Part shown: positions 1 to 7,626 of the stretch, piece by piece | Numbering within the stretch: position 1 is the first letter of the stretch | Layout of the letters: the number at the start of each line of letters is the position of its first letter | DNA from: Bacillota bacterium | GTDB taxonomy: Bacteria; Bacillota; UBA4882; UBA8346 | Reading direction: 5' to 3' | Assembly: GCA_023436305.1 (NCBI GenBank) | Contig: JAEZJQ010000142.1 | Coordinates: forward strand, 1-64,000 | Length of the DNA stretch: 64,000 nucleotides | The notes under the pieces: generated by a model | Told to the model about the DNA's origin: nothing | What the model saw: the letters and a program-made list of their open reading frames with translations, nothing else | The model's database searches: none | Translations under genes and position numbers: made by a program

Positions 1-84
1 CACTATACCATACAATTGGGGTGTTTTCGTATTCCTTTTCCCTTTTTGTCAATATTTCTTTTTATTTCGCCCTTTGTTTACTTA

Positions 85-1563
85 TTAGTTGGTTTGATCG
101 GGTTTTTTCACTGCGAAAGTTGAGTTAATAATTATTATACTGAGTTTTTTCCTAGCTCTTGTTACTATCTGAAAAAGCATTTTTGTTGGATGATAATACG
201 GAGTATTAGAATAACCTCGGGTTGATAGTTGTCCATTTTCTTTATAATAAAAAAATCTATCCAAAACTGCTACAACATTATCATATTCTTGCCCAATGAC
301 TTTATGGGCATTCTCTTCCATGTCGTTTTGAAATTTATCATATGGATAATTTTTATAACTGGACGGCGTGTAATTTATAACTTTCCAACCCTGATCTTTT
401 AGCATACCTAAATATTCTTTAGCGTCGTCTACACTTGTAAAATATTGAACATAAATATTAGAATATACTTGGTTTGGACTTTTTTTTGATAAATCGAACA
501 AATTTTTAATGAATGCCGCTATTTCTTTGTTTGTTCTGATTTTCTCAGTTAACTTAAAAACCTTAGGGGAAACCTGATCAGAAATATATTGTGGAATATT
601 ATTCTTTATTTCATAACTGGAAAGACATTGTTGAGAATCATAAGAAAAAATACATTTAGCGTTTGTAGCCATTATTTTACTTATAAAAACTTCTAACTGA
701 TGTTTATACATTCGCTGAGTTTCATCGATGATAATAAGATCATACTTGCTGAAATCGTAGGAATCAAAATTTTTGATAGGTGATATTTTCCACGAGTAAT
801 CTTGACGAAGTTTTTCGTGACCGCTATTAAGGAATCCGCAGTGAAAAATGAGAACTTTCTTTAATTTTTGTATATACTCTTTTGCAATATCATATGTTAG
901 AAGAGTTTTACCTGTTCCTGCGTTTCCTTGAATTGAAATAAAGCAAGGACCAGTTTCCGTACTTAAACTTATTATTTGGTTTTTAAAAGTTTCTTGATGG
1001 TCGGTTAAAAAATATCGGCCTTCCATAAAAGCTACTGTTGAATTAAAAGGTGAAACCAAGTAGTTTGAAGGATCGAACAAACTATCTATATTTTCAATAT
1101 TTTGTACTTCCTGTTCCTTTAATTGAGAAATTAAAAAAGAAATATCAGTTTCTATTAGAATTTCACTATCATCAAGAAAAAATAACTTTTTATCTTTAGC
1201 AATATAAGTAAAGCTCAATACTTTTTTCCCTAAAAAGCTAAGGTAATATTTATTTTTAATAAGCTGTTTCTGTATTTTTTCTCCGGTGTTTTCCCTTTTA
1301 AGTTCAATATTAATAATACTATCTTCACCAAATCTTAATAGGTCGAATTCCTTACCTATCTGATTAATGATATACCCAATATAGAATTCATTAAGAATAT
1401 TTAATTCCCGGGAATTAGATTGAAGCTCATTTACTAAAGATCCTAAATCTAGTAATTCATTGTCTTTTATCTTGATTTCAAAATTGCTTTTATATAACTC
1501 AAAGACTGAGGATGATAAATCGTTTTTTGCATTGACTAAAGATAATATATTTATAGGTTTCAT
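85..1563 (-). CDS. Nuclease-like/DUF2075-type helicase fusion
   Basis: This 492-residue protein is probably a nucleic-acid helicase of the DUF2075 (Schlafen-related) group. A P-loop (GNAGTGKT, about residue 215) and a Walker B motif (DLIIIDETQ, about 280) are visible, and the C-terminal third ends in a superfamily-1-like segment containing VTRARKKL. The N-terminal 120 residues contain a D...E-x-K pattern (DLLRFGEDS then IELKRE) that fits a PD-(D/E)XK/NERD nuclease fold. Such nuclease-helicase fusions are common in phage-defence islands, so a defensive role is plausible but inferred. The gene is AT-rich like the 19-38 kb cargo and unlike the late phage genes. It stands alone, transcribed leftwards, with the stop at 85. 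Confidence 0.7.
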   Translation of the reverse strand: MKPINILSLVNAKNDLSSSVFELYKSNFEIKIKDNELLDLGSLVNELQSNSRELNILNEFYIGYIINQIGKEFDLLRFGEDSIINIELKRENTGEKIQKQLIKNKYYLSFLGKKVLSFTYIAKDKKLFFLDDSEILIETDISFLISQLKEQEVQNIENIDSLFDPSNYLVSPFNSTVAFMEGRYFLTDHQETFKNQIISLSTETGPCFISIQGNAGTGKTLLTYDIAKEYIQKLKKVLIFHCGFLNSGHEKLRQDYSWKISPIKNFDSYDFSKYDLIIIDETQRMYKHQLEVFISKIMATNAKCIFSYDSQQCLSSYEIKNNIPQYISDQVSPKVFKLTEKIRTNKEIAAFIKNLFDLSKKSPNQVYSNIYVQYFTSVDDAKEYLGMLKDQGWKVINYTPSSYKNYPYDKFQNDMEENAHKVIGQEYDNVVAVLDRFFYYKENGQLSTRGYSNTPYYHPTKMLFQIVTRARKKLSIIIINSTFAVKKPDQTN

Positions 1564-2188
1564 CTTAGTCTACCTTTCTAGTAACTTTACTTATCGTATG
1601 GATCACCCTTTTAGATAAATATATCATATAACAAAGATACCATATCTCCCAATTAATAAGGAGGGATTAATAATGGCATGAGTGGAAAGTTAAAGAAGTC
1701 CGAAAGAAGAACAAATCCTGGAAGAAACTGAAAGAATGGAATACTTTAAAAACACTTTCCACTTCCATCAAAAATAAAAATCAATAAACTTCAAAAAAAG
1801 AAAGCCCGGCGTTTGGACTTTCTTTAATCTTTTAAAAATTGGATTGTAAGGTATTAATGTTTTACAACCTTCTTTGTTTTTGATGTTAAAAGGATTTCAA
1901 TCTTGGAACTCTTATATAATAATGATTTTATAGTTTTGGGAAGCTTTACTTTTAAAACTTTCAATCATATCAACTCCTTTGTTTTCTTACCACAAGTAAG
2001 AAGATCCAAAACTGTATCGATTCATAGACTAATGGTAAAAAAACCGAGAACAGAACATTATTCTTTCGTACCTTCTTACTTTATCCGTACACCTAAATTA
2101 TCGGCATTTCCCGATTGGAGCCTGAAGCAAATGGCTTTATTTAATAAATCTTTCATTCTTCTAATATCACCCCTTTCAAAATATGAAC
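1564..2188. other. Intergenic, no convincing gene
   Basis: AT-rich spacer. It holds a 10-bp inverted repeat (AGTGGAAAGT at 1681-1690 and its complement at 1754-1763) and a hairpin at 1797-1825 listed separately. A GGAGG at about 1661 is followed only by a two-codon frame. The plus-strand frame at 1903-2328 has no family resemblance and opposes a better small gene. Confidence 0.5.
1793..1825 (-). terminator. Intrinsic terminator for leftward transcripts
   Basis: The 8-bp arms AAAGAAAG (1797-1804) and CTTTCTTT (1818-1825) flank a GC-rich loop. Read on the minus strand the hairpin is followed by an uninterrupted T run. It would end transcripts coming from the tRNA and Cys-rich gene to its right. 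Confidence 0.55.
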
Positions 2189-2410
2189 TTATAAACCTCC
2201 TTTCGTATAAATGTTATATCCGGGACAATCACACTCCGGAACTCGAATCAAATAAGGCTGATATTGATAATGGTGTAACGGTAAATGATACCTTTCACAC
2301 CGATGAACAATTTCTTGATGATTATTAAAACTATGATCCGGGTCGTTTTCTTTCGGTTGGAGATATTCGCAGTCCGGATCACAAAATCGGATTTCATTTT
2401 TCATTTTCAT
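2189..2410 (-). CDS. Small Cys/His-rich protein
   Basis: This 73-residue protein has regularly spaced metal-ligand residues: CDPDC near the N-terminus, HRCERYH in the middle and ECDC near the end. The pattern suggests a small zinc-binding protein of the kind found as hypothetical genes in Firmicutes prophages. I do not know its function. It lies just downstream (leftwards) of a tRNA gene and may share its transcript. No strong ribosome site is visible before the ATG. The opposite-strand frame at 1903-2328 overlaps it but lacks any such pattern. Confidence 0.6.
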   Translation of the reverse strand: MKMKNEIRFCDPDCEYLQPKENDPDHSFNNHQEIVHRCERYHLPLHHYQYQPYLIRVPECDCPGYNIYTKGGL

Positions 2411-2503
2411 ACATTAAATCGCGGGGCTTAATGGCGTTCGCGCTTTTAACCGGGATTGATGGTTTTGCCTAGCGGCCAAAATGCCCCGCGAATTTGATCA
2501 GAT

Positions 2504-2578
2504 TGGTTGCGGAGGCCGGATTCGAACCGGCGTGAATCAGGGTATGAACCTGACGTGTAACCGCTACACTACTCCGCG
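2504..2578 (-). tRNA. tRNA-Met(CAU), initiator-like acceptor
   Basis: A complete cloverleaf with encoded CCA. Acceptor CGCGGAG pairs with CUCCGCA except for a C1 x A72 mismatch, the hallmark of bacterial initiator tRNA. The D stem is GUGU/ACAC. The anticodon stem UCAGG/CCUGA closes a UUCAUAC loop (anticodon CAU), and the T arm is GCCGG/CCGGC. It differs from a true initiator: the anticodon stem has A29:U41 rather than three G:C pairs, and position 11:24 is U:A. It is therefore a divergent, probably element-borne CAU tRNA rather than the host initiator. It lies inside the phage regulon, with an operator-like repeat just upstream. Confidence 0.85.
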
Positions 2579-2600
2579 ATAAAAAATTTGTCTTACAATT

Positions 2601-2636
2601 GCTTGCAAGCTATATTCTGCAAGCACACTTGCAAAT
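2601..2636. promoter_or_regulatory. Operator-like repeats upstream of tRNA(CAU)
   Basis: The perfect palindrome GCTTGCAAGC (2601-2610) is followed by CTGCAAGCACACTTGCAA (from 2617). These share the TGCA half-sites and the GCAAGC core with the phage operators at 4.09, 4.38, 46.14 and 46.39 kb, but the spacing differs. They sit 20-60 bp upstream of the tRNA 5' end, where they could control leftward transcription. Confidence 0.5.
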
Positions 2637-2762
2637 ATATCATATCACGCCATCCGGCCTTCATCAATAGTAGATTAACAAATTTATGTATATCAAGTAA
2701 ATTCTGTTAATTTAATACACTTTCGATGATAAAACTATAAATTCCGGTATTATCCGCTAATT

Positions 2763-2942
2763 TTACTTTACAGCTAATTTCCCCGCCAAACGCTGTCCCG
2801 CTTCATCAACATATTCCTGTAATTTTTCAGCGGTAATATCCTGGATGGTTTTCGCCGGACTTTCCAAAGCGGAGAAGGCTTTCACCTGCCCATGAAGCTT
2901 TTCCGGAATTAATACCGTTTTCATTCCCTCATGTTGCGCCAT
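2763..2942 (-). CDS. Small phage protein, 59 residues
   Basis: A 59-residue frame starts at an ATG at 2942 behind AAAGGGG. It reads MAQHEGMKTVLIPEKLH and ends GKLAVK. The sequence is predicted mainly helical and acidic in the middle, with no recognised domain; size and position suggest a small phage regulatory or DNA-associated protein. It lies immediately downstream of the DUF932 gene with a 62-bp gap, so the two are probably one leftward transcript controlled by the operator at 4091-4108. Confidence 0.6.
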   Translation of the reverse strand: MAQHEGMKTVLIPEKLHGQVKAFSALESPAKTIQDITAEKLQEYVDEAGQRLAGKLAVK

Positions 2943-3004
2943 TTTTCAAAACCCCTTTCACAGATTGGAGACCGGAACTTGCGCCCCGGTCCCCGTGAAA
3001 CTCT

Positions 3005-4054
3005 CTAGGCCACTTCGGCCAGCTTGTGCCAGTTTTGCGGCTCCAGGGTAATCACTTCGCCGCCGATCCGCTCCAACTCCGTCGCCCGTTCATAATCCTT
3101 CTCGGTATTGGCCAGCCAGGTGATGGCGTTGGCCAAACCCCACTGGGTCAAACCGTCGCCGCCCTCAACCAACTGCATCAATAGCCCGGAGCGCTCCCGC
3201 TCCCGGATATCGAACTTTTCCACCACCCGATCCAAAACCGTATCCAGTGGAGCGCTAATCCGGCGGGTGGCGGAATCCACCATCACCCCGCGCAACTTGG
3301 CGAACTGAACCTCATCAAAAGCCGCCTTGACAGTATCCTGCAACTTCATCATAAAGGCGGCGTCATCCATCCGGCGGGTGGAATCCCGGTAAATCTCGGT
3401 GTACTCATCCAGATCCCGGGTGTACCGTCCCACATGATAACGCTTCATCGCCAAATCGTTGACAATCGCCCCGTTTTTACAGACCAGCCGGAATAATAAC
3501 GGCTCCACCTTGACCGAACCCAAACCCACTTCACTATTGGAAATCACGATCCCGGCCTGAACATGATCGCCGGGTTTTACTTCATAGGTCAACCGCTGGG
3601 TAACCGCCTTGATATATAAATGGCCGTCGGTGACCTGACCGTCAGCCTTTAACACCGGCAGCGCGGCCATGGCGATATCATAATTATCAATGGTCCGGTA
3701 ACGGTTGGATAAAAACGCCCTGGCCTCACCATCCAGACAGCGGACCAAACGGGGCTGATCCTTGGTCCGCAGCCAGTGGTTAACATTGGCCGATAATAAC
3801 TCCGGCGCTCTCTGGCGCATTAAATGATAATACTTGGAAGGGATCTCCGCCCACTCCCGCAGTTGATCCTCGGCCAGCGCTTTCACCGGCAATTGAGCCA
3901 CCCCCTGACTGCCCCGGTCCACATGCATAATCAACCGGTTGTTTTGGGCCGGTTCCACTTCCAGCAGCCGCGAAGGCGCCAGAAAATCCTGCTTGGCTAA
4001 ATTTTGCCGCTCCAGTTCCTGGGCTAAATCCATCAATGATAAACCTTGATTCAT
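3005..4054 (-). CDS. DUF932 phage/plasmid-like protein
   Basis: A 349-residue protein of the DUF932 (phage/plasmid-like TIGR03299) family, recognised by the sequence around RFLSNRYRTIDNYDIA and the GIVISNSEVGLGSVKVEPLLFRLVCKNG segment (length and order typical). Family members occur widely in phages and plasmids; a role in DNA metabolism or anti-restriction has been suggested but is not settled. The ATG at 4054 has AAAGGAG eight bases upstream. Codon choice is GC-rich, matching the late phage genes. An 18-bp operator lies at 4091-4108, between start and probable promoter. Confidence 0.8.
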   Translation of the reverse strand: MNQGLSLMDLAQELERQNLAKQDFLAPSRLLEVEPAQNNRLIMHVDRGSQGVAQLPVKALAEDQLREWAEIPSKYYHLMRQRAPELLSANVNHWLRTKDQPRLVRCLDGEARAFLSNRYRTIDNYDIAMAALPVLKADGQVTDGHLYIKAVTQRLTYEVKPGDHVQAGIVISNSEVGLGSVKVEPLLFRLVCKNGAIVNDLAMKRYHVGRYTRDLDEYTEIYRDSTRRMDDAAFMMKLQDTVKAAFDEVQFAKLRGVMVDSATRRISAPLDTVLDRVVEKFDIRERERSGLLMQLVEGGDGLTQWGLANAITWLANTEKDYERATELERIGGEVITLEPQNWHKLAEVA

Positions 4055-4090
4055 TCAAAACACGCTCCTTTGCAATGTAATTTAATAAAA

Positions 4091-4108
4091 ATCTGCACGC
4101 TTGCAGAT
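4091..4108. promoter_or_regulatory. Phage operator upstream of DUF932 gene
   Basis: ATCTGCA-CGCT-TGCAGAT, a 7-bp perfect inverted repeat with a 4-bp centre. It matches the element's operator family and lies 37 bp upstream of the DUF932 start codon. Confidence 0.65.
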
Positions 4109-4132
4109 GTTTGGACATGAAAAAATAAACCC

Positions 4133-4333
4133 TCAGCGCCTCCCTTCCTCAACCTTCTTTAAAAGCTTCAAACTGGCCGAGCCCGGCCGGAACTCCCGCA
4201 AACTGCCATCATCAAACCGGACGTAAATATAAAACGGATGGGAGCCGCGCGGGCCATATGTCACCGAACCATAAAGCCGCCCCAAAGGAAAATCAAGATA
4301 AACCCGGAGTCCCGGCAAATAGCCTTGCATCAT
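4133..4333 (-). CDS. Small phage protein, 66 residues
   Basis: The frame can start at a GTG at 4342, but the AAGGAGG motif overlaps that codon. The ATG at 4333 lies eight bases beyond it and is chosen. The product is short, basic at the C-terminus and rich in aromatic residues (FYIYVRFDDGSLREF), consistent with a small beta-rich fold. No family is recognised. A good promoter overlapped by an operator lies directly upstream, so the gene is probably repressed in the lysogen. Confidence 0.6.
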   Translation of the reverse strand: MMQGYLPGLRVYLDFPLGRLYGSVTYGPRGSHPFYIYVRFDDGSLREFRPGSASLKLLKKVEEGRR

Positions 4334-4361
4334 CCCGCGCACCTCCTTGAAATCTGATTCT

Positions 4362-4390
4362 AGTATATCATAAAATCATAGTATTTGCAA
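4362..4390 (-). promoter_or_regulatory. Leftward promoter overlapped by operator
   Basis: On the minus strand, TTGCAA (4385-4390) and TATACT (4362-4367) are separated by exactly 17 bp. The -35 box lies inside the operator at 4383-4400, so repressor binding would block polymerase. Confidence 0.65.
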
Positions 4391-4400
4391 GCGTGCAGGC
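4383..4400. promoter_or_regulatory. Phage operator
   Basis: ATTTGCA-AGCG-TGCAGGC: TGCA half-sites with a 4-bp centre, the same design as 4091-4108 and 46389-46406. It covers the -35 box of the leftward promoter. Confidence 0.65.
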
Positions 4401-4509
4401 TAAATTTTGCTTGTATAAATGCGGGTTCGGGTATACAATTAGATTACAAACAAGTTGCTTTTCTGCCGCTGTTGGGGTTTTGTCTTGCGGTCTTTTTTTT
4501 AAGTAAAAA

Positions 4510-4527
4510 ATCTGCACGAACGCAGAC
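4510..4527. promoter_or_regulatory. Phage operator before late operon
   Basis: ATCTGCA-CGAA-CGCAGAC, one base off the TGCA-N4-TGCA core. It lies just upstream of the structured leader of the late genes. No convincing promoter is visible next to it on the plus strand. Confidence 0.45.
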
Positions 4528-4533
4528 GGACGA

Positions 4534-4683
4534 GATACCCCCCGGCGTACCCCCCAGGCCCGCTAATTGTCACCCCGAAAGGTGAGTGAGGACTGTCCAC
4601 TGACATGGCCCGCGAAGGCATAGCGCATACCGGACAGCCCGCAGCGAACCAAGTACCCTGTTGTAACGGGGCTGGGGGGTATC
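4534..4683 (+). ncRNA. Candidate structured/switching leader RNA
   Basis: A GC-rich 150-base segment with no convincing gene, between the operator at 4510 and the amidase. GATACCCCCC (4534-4543) and TACCCCCCAG (4548-4557) are each perfectly complementary over 10 bp to the same 3' tract CTGGGGGGTATC (4672-4683), so two mutually exclusive long-range helices are possible. Inside are TCACC/GGTGA (4570-4585), CTGTCC/GGACAG (4593-4598 with 4632-4637) and a CCCTGT/ACGGGG hairpin (4656-4671). The layout suggests a regulatory RNA for the late operon or an RNA used in packaging. I do not recognise a described RNA class. Strand is inferred from the downstream genes. Confidence 0.5.
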
Positions 4684-4813
4684 GGCCCGAAAATTTAACC
4701 CGCAAAGTTGAATCTTTGACAAGACGGCGAAGAAAAGGCATCTTCCTTATCGGCACTTAGATCAAGGTTTTATGGTGAGCTATCAAACAAAAGAAAGAAA
4801 TGAGGCGGGAACA

Positions 4814-5380
4814 ATGGACAAATTCAAGCTGTATCTTTCGGCTTCCACCCAGGAAAAGAATATCACCGCCGATGGCCGGAACGAAGAATATTACATGCAG
4901 AAAATGGCGGCGCAGGTGGCCTTGGACTTACGGAACGATTGCGAAATCAAACTGAACCAGCCGGAATGGACATTGCGGCAAGTCATTAACGACTCTAACG
5001 CCTGGAAACCTGACTTTCATCTGGCGCTGCATACCAACGCCATGCCGCAACCCGGCAGCGCTTCAGGAACCGAATGCTGGATACATAACGATTCCATCAG
5101 CGGCAACCGGATGGCCGACATCCTGATTAAAAAAGTTACCGCCGTACTGGGAACCAGCATTCGCGGCGGCAAGGAAGACCCGGACACCAAGGAAACCGGT
5201 GTTGACGGCGGAAAACTGGCCGAACTCGATGATACACATGCCCCGGCCTGCCTAATTGAGATTATTTTTCACGATAACCCCAAAGACCTGGAGAAATTAA
5301 AGACCCGGTGGAATGAAACCCGGCGGGCTATCGCCGAATCCGTCCGGGAATATATCCGGCTTTATGGAGCGAAGCCATGA
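4814..5380 (+). CDS. N-acetylmuramoyl-L-alanine amidase (endolysin)
   Basis: A 188-residue Amidase_3-type endolysin. It begins with a beta strand (KLYLSASTQEKN), then an invariant Glu region, HLALHTNA, a central GTECWIHND and a C-terminal CLIEIIFHDNPKDLE; the His and Glu residues fit the zinc site of this family. No signal peptide is visible, so it needs the holin encoded next. An upstream in-frame ATG at 4772 has no ribosome site; the ATG at 4814 follows GAGGCGG. The stop overlaps the holin start. Lysis genes ahead of the terminase are an unusual order. Confidence 0.8.
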   Translation: MDKFKLYLSASTQEKNITADGRNEEYYMQKMAAQVALDLRNDCEIKLNQPEWTLRQVINDSNAWKPDFHLALHTNAMPQPGSASGTECWIHNDSISGNRMADILIKKVTAVLGTSIRGGKEDPDTKETGVDGGKLAELDDTHAPACLIEIIFHDNPKDLEKLKTRWNETRRAIAESVREYIRLYGAKP

Positions 5381-5817
5381 GCTGGATCGAACAGATTACC
5401 AACGGCACTATCGGGAAGATCGCCGATGTGGTGGATAAACATCTGCCGCTCAGCCCGGAGACCCGCGCCGCTTTGGAAAAAGATTTGCAATTGGCTTTAT
5501 ACGACTTTCTGAAATCGTTTTATGATAATTCGAAGTCCGTCATTGTCGCCGAAGCGCAGGGAAACTGGCTGCAGCGAAGCTGGCGGCCTTTGCTGATGCT
5601 GACGATCATCAGTATCTTGTTTAACAATCATGTCCTTTCGCCCTACTTGTGCGATTTCTTTCCGGAATTGTTTCACCCCCACGAACTTCCGAAACGGCTT
5701 TATACCCTGATGGAGATTGGTGTCGGCGGCTATATGCTCTTGCGGACTTCGGAGAAAACCGGAAGCAATCTGGTGGATATGGCCAAAAAAGCGGTTAGCC
5801 CTAAAAAACAGCCATAG
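5377..5817 (+). CDS. 3-TM holin
   Basis: 146 residues. The first 60 are amphipathic helices, then the family signature SWRPLLMLTIISILF starts a hydrophobic segment, followed by a second one (TLMEIGVGGYMLL). The SWRP motif and length match the three-transmembrane holins (GTA_holin_3TM type) that open the membrane for endolysin. Its ATG overlaps the amidase stop by four bases (ATGA), showing translational coupling. Confidence 0.75.
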   Translation: MSWIEQITNGTIGKIADVVDKHLPLSPETRAALEKDLQLALYDFLKSFYDNSKSVIVAEAQGNWLQRSWRPLLMLTIISILFNNHVLSPYLCDFFPELFHPHELPKRLYTLMEIGVGGYMLLRTSEKTGSNLVDMAKKAVSPKKQP

Positions 5818-5828
5818 GACGTGAGCCC

Positions 5829-6377
5829 ATGGGAAAGCGGAAATATGATTGGGACAAGCTGGAGGTTGAATATATCTCCGGGGATTGGCTGGATCAGCAT
5901 TCCTTCGCCGATCATGTCGGGGTGGATTACAGTTACCTGCGGAACATCAGTTGCAAGCGCAAATGGGAGGAGAAGAAACGGCAATACCTGGCCCAGCGGG
6001 CGGAGGAGATCCAGAAAAAGACCCTGGAGAAACAGGTGAAGATCGAGGCCGACCGGAACGCCGCCCATTTGCGCACCTGGGATAATTTCTTGAAGAACGT
6101 CATTGAAGTGCTGGAGGATTGCAAGATCCGCATGGGCGACGGCCAGCTTACCATCTTTACCCTGGAGCGGCTGGCGAATGTGATGGACAAATTGCAGCGC
6201 GGCCAGCGGCTGGCCTTGGGACTGGATAAGGAACATGCCAGCGATGTGAACTCATTGGCCGAACTGGTCCGGGCGATTAAAGAGTCGGCCTTGCCTGCCA
6301 CCGCTCTACCGGAAGCAAACACTGAGCCTGAAAAAACTGCGCCGGAGAATCCCAACGGGGAACCGCCCGGCGGATGA
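5829..6377 (+). CDS. terS: Terminase small subunit
   Basis: 182 residues. The N-terminus has a helix-turn-helix-like region (DWDKLEVEYISGDWLDQHSFADHVGVDYSYLRN, split over two helices), then a long charged coiled coil from about residue 45 to 100, as in small terminase subunits that bind the packaging site and form a ring. The C-terminus is Pro/Glu-rich and disordered-looking. The stop overlaps the large-subunit ATG, which fixes its role. No clear ribosome site is seen, suggesting coupling to the holin 11 bases upstream. Confidence 0.75.
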   Translation: MGKRKYDWDKLEVEYISGDWLDQHSFADHVGVDYSYLRNISCKRKWEEKKRQYLAQRAEEIQKKTLEKQVKIEADRNAAHLRTWDNFLKNVIEVLEDCKIRMGDGQLTIFTLERLANVMDKLQRGQRLALGLDKEHASDVNSLAELVRAIKESALPATALPEANTEPEKTAPENPNGEPPGG

Positions 6378-7612
6378 CCTGGGGCTTATTTTCGGCGAAA
6401 CAGTTGGCGGCGATCTCCCAGACCAATGCCCGGCTGAATTTTTTGTGCGGCGCAGTCCGCTCCGGGAAAACCGTGGCGGCCAATGTCCGGCTGCTGGATA
6501 TGATCGCCACCCAGCCGCCGGGCAACGCGGTCATCACCGGCTATACGGAGCGGACCATCGACCATAACGTCTTACAGCCTTTGGAGAAGATTGTCGGGCA
6601 ACGGAATTACTTTTATAACCGGGGCTTGGGCGAAGTGACGGTTTGCGGCCGGAAATTGTTCGTGGTCGGGGCGTCGGACTCCCGGGCCAAAGACCGGATT
6701 CGGGGCGATACTCTTTCCTTCGCCTATGTGGATGAAGGAACGCTGATCCCGGAAGATTTTTTCAAGATGCTGCTTTCCCGGCTGAGCCTGCCCGGCGCGA
6801 AACTGATTTCGACCACCAACCCGGACAGCCCGTATCATTACCTGCACCGGAATTATATCAGCAACCCGGCGCTGAACAAGACGGTCTTCAACTTTACGCT
6901 GGAAGACAACCTGAACCTGGACCCGGCCTATGTGAGAGAACTAAAACTGGAATACGGACCGCCCGGTTCGCTGTGGTATAAACGGTTTATCGACGGCCTG
7001 TGGGTATTGGCCAGCGGCGTGATTTACGACCAGTTTGATGAAGCGATGATCGTGGACTGTCTCCCGGAACTGGTCTGCCATTGGGTGGGCATCGATTACG
7101 GGACTTCCAACGCCACCACCTTTTTACACACGGCTTTGGGGGCGGATAACCGGCTTTACATCTGCGACGAGTATTATCATTCCGGGATGCCCACCGACCA
7201 GAACCAGCTTGCCAAGCAGAAAAGTCCGTCGCAATACAGCGCGGAATTTCGCCAGTGGTATCACGCCCTGAACTGCTATATCCGGAAGATTTATTGCGAC
7301 CCGGCGGCGGCGGCCTTTATCACCCAGCTCTGGCAGGATGGAGTTCATGGCGTGGCCAAGGCCAAGAATGATGTATTGGAAGGTATCGGATTGGTTTCAA
7401 GCCTAATGGGGGCGGACATGATCCGGGTTCACCGGAGTTGCGCCAATACCATCAATGAATTTGGAACCTACTCCTGGGACCCGAAAGCCCAATTGCTGGG
7501 CATCGACAAACCGGCGAAGATCAACGACCATTGCCTGGATAACTTGCGGTATCAGATTTACAGCAACAAGATGATGTGGCTGACTCTATTAAAACAAAAA
7601 GCTGCGGCCTAA
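6374..7612 (+). CDS. terL: Terminase large subunit (PBSX type)
   Basis: 412 residues; the DNA-packaging motor. Walker A is GAVRSGKT (residues 26-33), Walker B FAYVDE (116-121), a coupling motif STTNPDS follows, and the C-terminal RNase H-like nuclease starts with GIDYGTSNATTF. Length and motifs match the PBSX/Terminase_3 group. It starts within the end of terS and is followed after 14 bases by the portal gene. Confidence 0.9.
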   Translation: MTWGLFSAKQLAAISQTNARLNFLCGAVRSGKTVAANVRLLDMIATQPPGNAVITGYTERTIDHNVLQPLEKIVGQRNYFYNRGLGEVTVCGRKLFVVGASDSRAKDRIRGDTLSFAYVDEGTLIPEDFFKMLLSRLSLPGAKLISTTNPDSPYHYLHRNYISNPALNKTVFNFTLEDNLNLDPAYVRELKLEYGPPGSLWYKRFIDGLWVLASGVIYDQFDEAMIVDCLPELVCHWVGIDYGTSNATTFLHTALGADNRLYICDEYYHSGMPTDQNQLAKQKSPSQYSAEFRQWYHALNCYIRKIYCDPAAAAFITQLWQDGVHGVAKAKNDVLEGIGLVSSLMGADMIRVHRSCANTINEFGTYSWDPKAQLLGIDKPAKINDHCLDNLRYQIYSNKMMWLTLLKQKAAA

Positions 7613-7626
7613 GATGAGGTGAAATA

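Noticed and set aside
2076..2156. Possible 26-residue minus-strand frame (MKDLLNKAICF) behind AAAGGGGTGAT
   Set aside because: Too short to judge, no homology recognised; could be real but cannot be supported.
1903..2328. Plus-strand 141-codon frame
   Set aside because: No ribosome site or family likeness. It overlaps the minus-strand Cys-rich gene, whose Cys pattern is far more protein-like.
2504..2578. Left attachment site at the CAU tRNA
   Set aside because: It shares no extended identity with the tRNA-Ala junction at 48.4 kb, and operators of the element lie on both sides of 2.6 kb. Serine-recombinase cores can be too short to see, so the left end stays undefined.
4385..4756. Short frames on both strands across the late leader
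   Set aside because: Composition follows the RNA secondary structure; no ribosome sites.
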